A DNA stretch of 10,960 nucleotides. It comes from DASWED01 sp036394995 (GTDB lineage Bacteria; Actinomycetota; UBA4738; JACQTL01). This document shows, one piece after another, positions 6,761 to 10,960 of the stretch (position 1 is the stretch's first letter; every line of letters starts with the position of its first letter). A model generated the notes under the pieces. The model was given only the letters and a program-made list of their open reading frames with translations. It was not told where the DNA came from and ran no database searches. Location of the stretch: positions 1-10,960 of the forward strand of contig DASWED010000119.1 of the NCBI GenBank assembly GCA_036394995.1. Reading direction: 5' to 3'. The translations under genes and the position numbers were made by a program.

Positions 6761-9154
6761 TCAGCCGAGCCGTGGCGGCGGGCGGGCCGCCGACGGCGCC
6801 GAGGGGCTCGGGGAATCTCCGACATCCCCTGAGGTGCTCGTGGGGCTGGGGCTGTCGGTCGGGCTCGGCGGGGGCGAGCTGGTCGTGGCGATCGGCGTGG
6901 TGGGGATGGGAAGCGTCGGGCTGGGCAGGCTGGGGGGCGGCGACGGCGAGGGGCTCGGCGACGGGGACGGCGATGGCGACGGGGACGGCGAGGGGCTGGG
7001 GCTGGGCGAGGGGCTGGGGCTCGGCGACGGGCTGGGGCTCGGCGACGGGCTGGGCGAGGGCTCCGGGGAGGGGATGGGACCCTCCTTGTCGTAGCCCTCG
7101 AAGCTCGGTTCGGGGAAGTCCGTGGGCGGGATGTTCCCGGCGGCCACCTCCATGAAGTCGTGCCAGATGGCCGCCGGGATGGTCCCGCCGAACACCTTGG
7201 AGACCCCCTCGATGTCCTGCATCGGCACGTTCCCGGACGGGTAGCCCACCCACACGCACGCCGCCAGCTGGGGGATGTAGCCGCAGAACCACGCGTTCGT
7301 CTCCTCGTTCGTGGTGCCGGTCTTGCCGGCCACCTCCCGGTCGGACAGGGCGGCCGCGGTCCCGGTGCCGTACCGGACCACCCGCTGCAGGATGAAGTTC
7401 ACGATGTCCGCGTCGTTGCGGGGAAGGACCTCGGACCCCTCCGCGGGCTTGCCGATCACGTGCTTGTCCGAGTTCTTGACCACGCTGATCGGTGTGGCCT
7501 CGTGGCGGACCCCCCGGGCGGCGAGGGTGGCGTAGGCCTGGGTCATCTCGAGCGGGGACACGGATTGCGTCCCCAGGGTGATCGAGCACACCGAATGGAG
7601 CTTCGACTGGATGCCCATGCGGTGGGCCATGGCCACGACGTCGTCCGGGCCGTTCTCGAGCTTCGTGACCAGCTGGGCGAACACGGTGTTCACCGAGAAC
7701 GCCGTGGCGTCCACCAGGTCGAACGTCCCGGACTCCTCGTCGTCGGCGTTCGAGAGCGTCCACGGCCCGTACTGCCCGGTGTCGGGGTCGGTGGTGTAGC
7801 ACCGGCGGTCGTCGATCGTGATCTCGGACGGCCCGTGCCAGAAGGAGTTCAGCGGGTCGAACCTCTGGTGGATGGCCGCCGTCAGGGTGAACGGCTTGAA
7901 CGCGCTCCCGGCCGGGCGGCGGGAGGGGGCCACGGCCAGATTCTGCTTGTTCGTGAGGATGTTCGGGTCGGGGCCGCCCACCATGGCCCGGATCTCCCCG
8001 GTCCGGGGGTCGATGGCCACCAGGGCCGCGGAGGGGTCGGTCTTCGCGGGGAGGTGCTCGGCCACCGCGTGCTCCGCCGCGAGCTGCATCCGGTAGTCCA
8101 GGCTGGTGGTGACCCGGAGCCCGCCGGAGTACGTGGCCTGGTCCGTGTACGCGTTCATGAGCCACAGCCGGGTGTAGTCGACGAAGTAGGCGGCCTTGGA
8201 GGAGGTCTGGCTCTGGGGCTTGACCCTGACCGGACGGGCCTTCAGCCGGTCCGCCAGCCCGGGGTCCAGGTGACCCTGGGCCACCATCCGGTCGAAGACG
8301 TAGTTCCGGCGGATACGGGCCGCGTCCGGGTGCTCGATGGGGTCGAACTGGCCCGGCGAGGCGATGAGCGCGGCCAGGGTGGCCGCCTGGGGCAGGGTGA
8401 GGTCGCGAGCGGACCGGCCGAAGTAGGTCTGGGAGGCGGCCTCCACGCCGTACGCGCCGTGGCCGAAATAGATCGTGTTCAGGTACTTCTCGAGGATCTG
8501 CTGCTTGGAGTACTTGTGTTCGAGCTTGATGGCCAGCAGCGCCTCCCTGACCTTGCGGAAGATCGAGCGCTCGGCGTTCGTGAAGACGACCTTCACGTAC
8601 TGCTGGGTGATGGTGGAGCCCCCCTGGACCACCTTCTGGTGGATGAGGTCCTGCCAGGCCGCCCGGATGATCCCGGACACGCTGATCCCGCCGTGGTGGT
8701 AGAAGTCCTTGTCCTCGGTGTCGATCACGGCGTGCTGGAGGGTCGCCGGGATCTGGGCCAGCGGGATCTCCGTCCGGTTGTACGCCCCGTGCAGCGTGGT
8801 CAGGAACTTGCCGTTGCGGTCGTACAGGTACGTGGTCTGGGGGGGCGGCGGCTCGGGCGGGATCTTGATGTGGGCGTACGCCCACAGCAGGGTGCCGGTG
8901 ACGGCCAGGATCAGGACCAGGGGCGTGGCGACGAAGGCCCACCAGTACCGGCGGAGGAACCCCCGCCAGCCCCGCTTCCGCCGCTTCGACTGCTTCGGCT
9001 GCTGGGCCGGGCGCCGGCTCGAGACCCGCGCCGAGGATGCTGGTCCGTTGGGGTGGCCAGCCTCGGCGCCGGGCTCCTCGGGGGTCTTCCCGGTCCTGCG
9101 GGCCGCGTGTTTTCCGCCGCGCGACGGGCGTCCAGGGGACGTGCCGATGGCCAA
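6761..9154 (-). CDS. ponA: Class A penicillin-binding protein (GT51 transglycosylase/transpeptidase)
   Basis: Bifunctional peptidoglycan synthase of 797 aa. It has a basic cytoplasmic leader (1-70), a single membrane anchor (about 73-93) and then the GT51 glycan-polymerising domain: IDTEDKDFYHHGG with catalytic Glu147, GGSTITQQYVK at 178-188, RKVREALLAIKLE at 200-212 and ILEKYLNTIYFGHGAYGV at 220-237. The transpeptidase domain has Ser417-x-x-Lys420 (GSAFK), Ser487-Val-Asn489 and Lys611-Thr-Gly (AGKTGTTNE), so both activities look intact. The last 100 residues are a Ser/Pro/Thr-rich tail including about 20 consecutive Ser-Pro pairs. The TTG start at 9154 is the first possible start after an in-frame TAA and no ATG or GTG precedes the membrane anchor, but no Shine-Dalgarno sequence is evident. 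The DUF5318-like gene lies 141 bp upstream, the same pairing as Rv0049-ponA1. The 3' end faces the kinase gene with 8 bp between the stops. Confidence 0.93.
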   Translation of the reverse strand: MAIGTSPGRPSRGGKHAARRTGKTPEEPGAEAGHPNGPASSARVSSRRPAQQPKQSKRRKRGWRGFLRRYWWAFVATPLVLILAVTGTLLWAYAHIKIPPEPPPPQTTYLYDRNGKFLTTLHGAYNRTEIPLAQIPATLQHAVIDTEDKDFYHHGGISVSGIIRAAWQDLIHQKVVQGGSTITQQYVKVVFTNAERSIFRKVREALLAIKLEHKYSKQQILEKYLNTIYFGHGAYGVEAASQTYFGRSARDLTLPQAATLAALIASPGQFDPIEHPDAARIRRNYVFDRMVAQGHLDPGLADRLKARPVRVKPQSQTSSKAAYFVDYTRLWLMNAYTDQATYSGGLRVTTSLDYRMQLAAEHAVAEHLPAKTDPSAALVAIDPRTGEIRAMVGGPDPNILTNKQNLAVAPSRRPAGSAFKPFTLTAAIHQRFDPLNSFWHGPSEITIDDRRCYTTDPDTGQYGPWTLSNADDEESGTFDLVDATAFSVNTVFAQLVTKLENGPDDVVAMAHRMGIQSKLHSVCSITLGTQSVSPLEMTQAYATLAARGVRHEATPISVVKNSDKHVIGKPAEGSEVLPRNDADIVNFILQRVVRYGTGTAAALSDREVAGKTGTTNEETNAWFCGYIPQLAACVWVGYPSGNVPMQDIEGVSKVFGGTIPAAIWHDFMEVAAGNIPPTDFPEPSFEGYDKEGPIPSPEPSPSPSPSPSPSPSPSPSPSPSPSPSPSPSPSPSPSPSPSPPPSLPSPTLPIPTTPIATTSSPPPSPTDSPSPTSTSGDVGDSPSPSAPSAARPPPRLG
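6776..6792 (+). terminator. Weak hairpin downstream of the kinase, inside the 3' end of ponA
   Basis: CGGCGG (6776-6781) pairs with CCGCCG (6787-6792) around a 5-nt loop, 23 bases after the kinase stop codon. The two convergent stops are only 8 bp apart, so any kinase terminator must lie in the opposing gene. This is the nearest candidate. There is no T-tract, and chance pairing in such GC-rich DNA is common. Confidence 0.2.
6938..7057 (-). repeat. Ser-Pro dipeptide repeat in the PBP tail
   Basis: Residues 700-739 of the penicillin-binding protein are about 20 consecutive Ser-Pro pairs. At the DNA level the region is a G-rich imperfect 6-bp repeat. It includes one exact 18-bp tandem pair at 7016-7033 and 7034-7051. 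Serine codons vary along the tract, so the dipeptide pattern is kept better than the DNA pattern. Such tracts are prone to slippage and length variation. Confidence 0.85.
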
Positions 9155-9295
9155 GTCGGGAAAAGCTTACCCAGCAGCGTCCAGTTGGAGGGGAGGTTCG
9201 GTAAAGGAGTCGTGGAGTTCCCGGCTCCGCCCCGCCGCCCCCACCCCCAGTCGGAGCCCTCCGCCAGGTCCCGTTCGGCCGGATTCGGGCCCGTA

Positions 9296-9703
9296 TCAGC
9301 CCGCCGAGGCGGAGCGGGCCCGGTACGCCTGGGACAGGTGGTTCCAGGAGCACCACGTGCACACCTCGACCACATAGCAGGCCCCGCCCCGATGGGCCGC
9401 CGCCACCGTCAGGGCCTCGGACAGGTTCCAGACCCGGCCGTTGTCGGCTTTCAGGTCGTCCGCGTACACGTAGGCCAGCAGGCGGAGGTCCTCCACCTTG
9501 CAGATCGGGCAGGCCTTTTCCGTACGGTGCCCCACGTACTTCGCCGCCCTGAGCAGCTCCGGGTGCGCGTCACAGACGTCGAGCCGTGACACCAGGCCGG
9601 TGCGGAACTCCCGCAGGAGCGCGCGCTTGGCCAGGGTGTAGTCCACGGCCCCGAAGGGCCGCCGGGCGCCCCTCAGTGGGGCCGATCGGGCAGGTCGATT
9701 CAC
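9296..9703 (-). CDS. DUF5318-like zinc-ribbon protein (Rv0049-like)
   Basis: Small soluble protein of 135 aa with no signal peptide or membrane segment. It has two zinc-ribbon knuckles, Cys65-Pro-Ile-Cys68 and Cys115-Thr-Trp-Cys118, plus Cys44 and Cys109. The segments VDYTLAKRALLREF, LRAAKYVG and VCTWCSWNHL match my memory of the actinobacterial DUF5318 family. In mycobacteria that family (Rv0049) sits directly upstream of ponA1, and the order and direction are the same here. Its biochemical role is unknown; a link to peptidoglycan synthesis is inferred from context. GTG 9703 is the only start between the in-frame stop of the upstream gene and the conserved part, but a good Shine-Dalgarno sequence lies too far away. 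A 4-codon leader ORF bridges that distance. GTG 9646 (Val20, beginning VDYTLAKR) is a shorter alternative that agrees better with the family's usual N-terminus. Confidence 0.75.
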   Translation of the reverse strand: MNRPARSAPLRGARRPFGAVDYTLAKRALLREFRTGLVSRLDVCDAHPELLRAAKYVGHRTEKACPICKVEDLRLLAYVYADDLKADNGRVWNLSEALTVAAAHRGGACYVVEVCTWCSWNHLSQAYRARSASAG

Positions 9704-9714
9704 GGTGCGGCCAT
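9700..9714 (-). promoter_or_regulatory. 4-codon leader ORF upstream of the DUF5318-like gene
   Basis: ATG GCC GCA CCG TGA begins two bases after the TAG of the TadE-like gene and ends in a GTGA overlap with the DUF5318 start. The sequence GGAGGTGA (9730-9723) lies 8 bases before this ATG but about 19 bases before the GTG, so ribosomes should initiate at the ATG and could then re-initiate at the GTG. Whether it is translated is unknown. Confidence 0.3.
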
Positions 9715-9715
9715 T

Positions 9716-10183
9716 CTAGAGGTCACCTCCCCCTTCGCGCCCCCGACTTTCGGACATGTTCTCCGGACCCCCGGCGCCGTCCGCCGGGCCGGAGGCCGGC
9801 ACCCCGGGGAGGTCCACCACCGCCCGGGCCCTCGCGGTGACGGTCCGCCCAGACGGCAGGAGCAGCAGCCCCGAGATCTCGACCCGCACGGCGACCGTCG
9901 CCTCCGAGCCGCCCTCGGCGCAGTCGCAGCTCACCAGGGTGGCCCCGTTGCGTTCGGCGAATCTCGCCGCGACCTGGGCGGGATCCTGCCCGGTGGGCTC
10001 GATCATCTCCTGCGCCGCGGCCAGGGCGGCGGCATCCGCGGCCGCCTGCGCCCGCGACGAGATCGACAGGGCCCGGGCCACGTCCGCGGTGGCCAGGACC
10101 ATCACGGCCAGCATGACCATGACCCCCGCGGCGACGATGGTGATCGAGCCAGACTGGTCCCGCCGCCGAGCCGCGTGGACCAT
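9716..10183 (-). CDS. TadE-like pilus-locus protein (Rv3654c-like)
   Basis: Membrane-anchored protein of 155 aa. It has a short basic N-terminus, then SGSITIVAAGVMVMLAVMVLATADVA (residues 11-36) as the single membrane helix, and RAQAAADAAALAAAQ (44-58), which is typical of the second TadE-like protein in actinobacterial Tad clusters (the family described as helicase/secretion neighbourhood TadE-like, Rv3654c in M. tuberculosis). A Cys-Asp-Cys pair sits at 86-88, and the last 30 residues are disordered and Gly/Ser-rich. ATG 10183 is fixed by AGGAG eight bases upstream and by the TGATG overlap with the TadE stop, which indicates translational coupling. The frame stays open for another 127 codons upstream, but that part only shadows TadE. 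It probably helps pilus assembly or acts as a minor pseudopilin; the exact role is unknown. Confidence 0.82.
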   Translation of the reverse strand: MVHAARRRDQSGSITIVAAGVMVMLAVMVLATADVARALSISSRAQAAADAAALAAAQEMIEPTGQDPAQVAARFAERNGATLVSCDCAEGGSEATVAVRVEISGLLLLPSGRTVTARARAVVDLPGVPASGPADGAGGPENMSESRGREGGGDL

Positions 10184-10608
10184 CACCCGAACTCCTGGCG
10201 CATGGTCGTGGCCGCCTCCAGTCTCACCGTGTCCGGGAACAGCCACCGCACCGCCGGGATGGCCGGAGGGTCCGGATAGGCGAGCGAGACGGTGACCGGC
10301 TCGCCCCGGCCCCCGTCGCGCTCCACCCTCATGTCGATGCGGTCGGTGTCGAGGGGGGAACCGGCCCTGTCCACGGCGTCGCGGATCCGGCCGGCGTCGT
10401 CGGTGACCGCTGCCTCCCTGGCGCCGGCCCGGGCGGCATCCGCCAGGACCAGCCGGTCCCGAACGAAGACCCCCACCTGGACCAGGGCCAGCGTGACGAC
10501 GAGCAGCAGCGGCAGGACCATGGCGAGCTCGAGCGCGGCCGATCCGCGCTGGCCCCCACGCCACCCGATGGTCCGTGCACGTCCCCGGAGCCGGGCTGTC
10601 CCGTTCAC
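10183..10608 (-). CDS. tadE: TadE-type minor pilin
   Basis: Protein of 141 aa with the TadE signature: basic leader, RGSAALELAMVLPLLLV from residue 21, one membrane helix (about 27-49) and then DAARAGAREAAV at 57-68. Gly22 followed by Ser23 with Glu27 at the +5 position fits a class III prepilin cleavage site processed by a TadV-type peptidase. The remaining 70 residues form the extracytoplasmic part and include no Cys. TadE proteins are minor pseudopilins needed for Flp pilus formation. GTG 10608 follows a GGGGGG purine run six bases upstream and lies 25 bp after the pilin gene. The stop overlaps the next start by one base, so the genes form one operon. Confidence 0.87.
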   Translation of the reverse strand: MNGTARLRGRARTIGWRGGQRGSAALELAMVLPLLLVVTLALVQVGVFVRDRLVLADAARAGAREAAVTDDAGRIRDAVDRAGSPLDTDRIDMRVERDGGRGEPVTVSLAYPDPPAIPAVRWLFPDTVRLEAATTMRQEFG

Positions 10609-10633
10609 GACGATCCCCCCTCTCCGACCGCGG

Positions 10634-10825
10634 CTAGGCGTTCCCCGAGACGTTGTCGATGACCTTGTCGAAGAACGCGGGCAACTTCCCGCTCGACTTG
10701 GCCCAGGTGATGAGGACCACCGCGACCGCGACCGCAGCCAGGATCACCAGCGCGTACTCGGCCGTGGTCTGGCCCTCTTCCCGGACGAACATCGTCTGGA
10801 GACGGACGAACAGCTTCACCAGCAT
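10634..10825 (-). CDS. flp: Flp pilin (DUF4244-like, Rv3656c-like)
   Basis: Small pilin precursor of 63 aa. The class III prepilin motif is EEG/QTTAEYALV: cleavage is expected after Gly18, giving a mature protein with Glu5 and Tyr6 (Glu23-Tyr24), the classic Flp pair. A hydrophobic helix follows (about 25-41), then a short tail ending DNVSGNA. Mature Flp subunits polymerise into a thin pilus. ATG 10825 is preferred to GTG 10834 because AGGAGGTGA (10839-10831) is five bases before the ATG and overlaps the GTG itself. The gene is 15 bp downstream of the TadC gene, in the mycobacterial order TadC, Flp, TadE, TadE-like. Confidence 0.88.
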   Translation of the reverse strand: MLVKLFVRLQTMFVREEGQTTAEYALVILAAVAVAVVLITWAKSSGKLPAFFDKVIDNVSGNA

Positions 10826-10830
10826 CGAGT

Positions 10831-10839
10831 TCACCTCCT
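10831..10839 (-). promoter_or_regulatory. Near-perfect Shine-Dalgarno that sets the Flp start at ATG 10825
   Basis: AGGAGGTGA is fully complementary to the 3' end of 16S rRNA and lies five bases before ATG 10825. It is the strongest ribosome binding site in the window, consistent with the high expression expected of a major pilin inside an operon of low-copy assembly proteins. Confidence 0.8.
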
Positions 10840-10840
10840 C

Positions 10841-10960
10841 TCATCGAACCGACCGGAGCGTGGACAGCAGCACCGGCACCACCGTGAGGAGGAGGAATGC
10901 GGGCAGCACCATGAACACCAGTGGGAACAGCATCTTCACCGGGGCCTTGCGCGCGGCCTC
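10841..10960 (-). CDS. tadC: TadC pilus-assembly membrane protein, C-terminal end
   Basis: Only the last 39 residues are in the window; the 5' part lies beyond 10960. The sequence EAARKAPVKMLFPLVFMVLP continues into a hydrophobic stretch and ends STLRSVR. The A-x-K-A-P-x-K-M-x-F-P motif with a final membrane helix is typical of the C-terminus of TadB/TadC, the type II secretion F-family inner-membrane platform proteins of the Tad pilus. TadC rather than TadB is inferred from its place directly before the Flp pilin, as in Rv3657c-Rv3656c. TGA at 10843-10841 is 15 bp before the pilin start. Confidence 0.82.
   Translation of the reverse strand, partial: EAARKAPVKMLFPLVFMVLPAFLLLTVVPVLLSTLRSVR

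Noticed and set aside
6834..7094. + strand frame encoding a Gly-Asp repeat peptide
   Set aside because: It is the antisense reading of the Ser-Pro tail; the repeat follows from the opposite codons. There is no ribosome site or relatives to support it.
4533..9362. Very long open frame on the - strand across the kinase and PBP genes (1609 codons)
   Set aside because: The PBP motifs are in another frame of the same strand and the kinase motifs are on the + strand. This frame has an Arg/Gly/Pro/His-rich, motif-free translation, the usual product of high GC at third positions.
7160..9589. Long + strand frame (809 codons) opposite the PBP and DUF5318-like genes
   Set aside because: The composition is Gly/Val/Arg-rich with no motif, and the - strand has intact catalytic motifs of a class A PBP.
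10184..10564. Upstream extension of the TadE-like protein by 127 residues
   Set aside because: That part is the out-of-frame shadow of TadE; the TGATG overlap and AGGAG site mark ATG 10183 as the start.
1..10960. CRISPR array, tRNA, insertion sequence or phage attachment site
   Set aside because: No regularly spaced repeats, cloverleaf-like sequence, transposase motifs or terminal inverted repeats were seen on either strand.

Overview
The window is very GC-rich, densely coded DNA from what is most likely an actinomycete-type bacterium (Actinomycetota). The evidence is a block of Tad/Flp pilus genes in the mycobacterial order, a DUF5318-like gene just upstream of a class A penicillin-binding protein (the same pairing as Rv0049-ponA1 in Mycobacterium tuberculosis), a GT87 and PIG-V-type mannosyltransferase pair, and frequent GTG or TTG starts. 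I cannot name a genus. No tRNA, rRNA, insertion sequence or CRISPR array is visible.

Layout on the + strand: (1) 1-681 is the 3' part of a gene for a secreted, Thr/Ser/Asn-rich protein with tandem domains of about 161 residues. (2) 761-3608 holds two multi-pass GT-C glycosyltransferases, a GT87 (DUF2029) protein followed by a PIG-V-like protein. They are joined by a 38-bp tandem duplication of the stop/start junction, which creates a 13-codon relay ORF. (3) 3807-4445 is a NarL/FixJ response regulator, followed at 4599-6752 by a polytopic PAS histidine kinase of the HisKA_3 type, its probable partner.

Layout on the - strand, convergent with the kinase: (4) the sequence enters at 10960 with the end of TadC, then a Flp pilin, a TadE minor pilin and a second TadE-like protein. 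This is the order of Rv3657c to Rv3654c. A DUF5318-like zinc-ribbon protein follows after 12 bp, and then a 797-aa bifunctional penicillin-binding protein (6761-9154) whose C-terminus is a Ser-Pro repeat tail.

Most of the window concerns the cell envelope: sugar transfer outside the membrane, peptidoglycan synthesis, pilus assembly and a membrane-embedded sensor. No gene is longer than its family leads one to expect apart from the tails noted, and no gap between genes exceeds 200 bases. I see no clear new defence or mobile system. The strongest unusual signals are the duplicated gene junction at 2180-2254, the direct run of a tad operon into DUF5318-ponA with a 4-codon leader ORF, and a set of mutually exclusive hairpins at 686-758.
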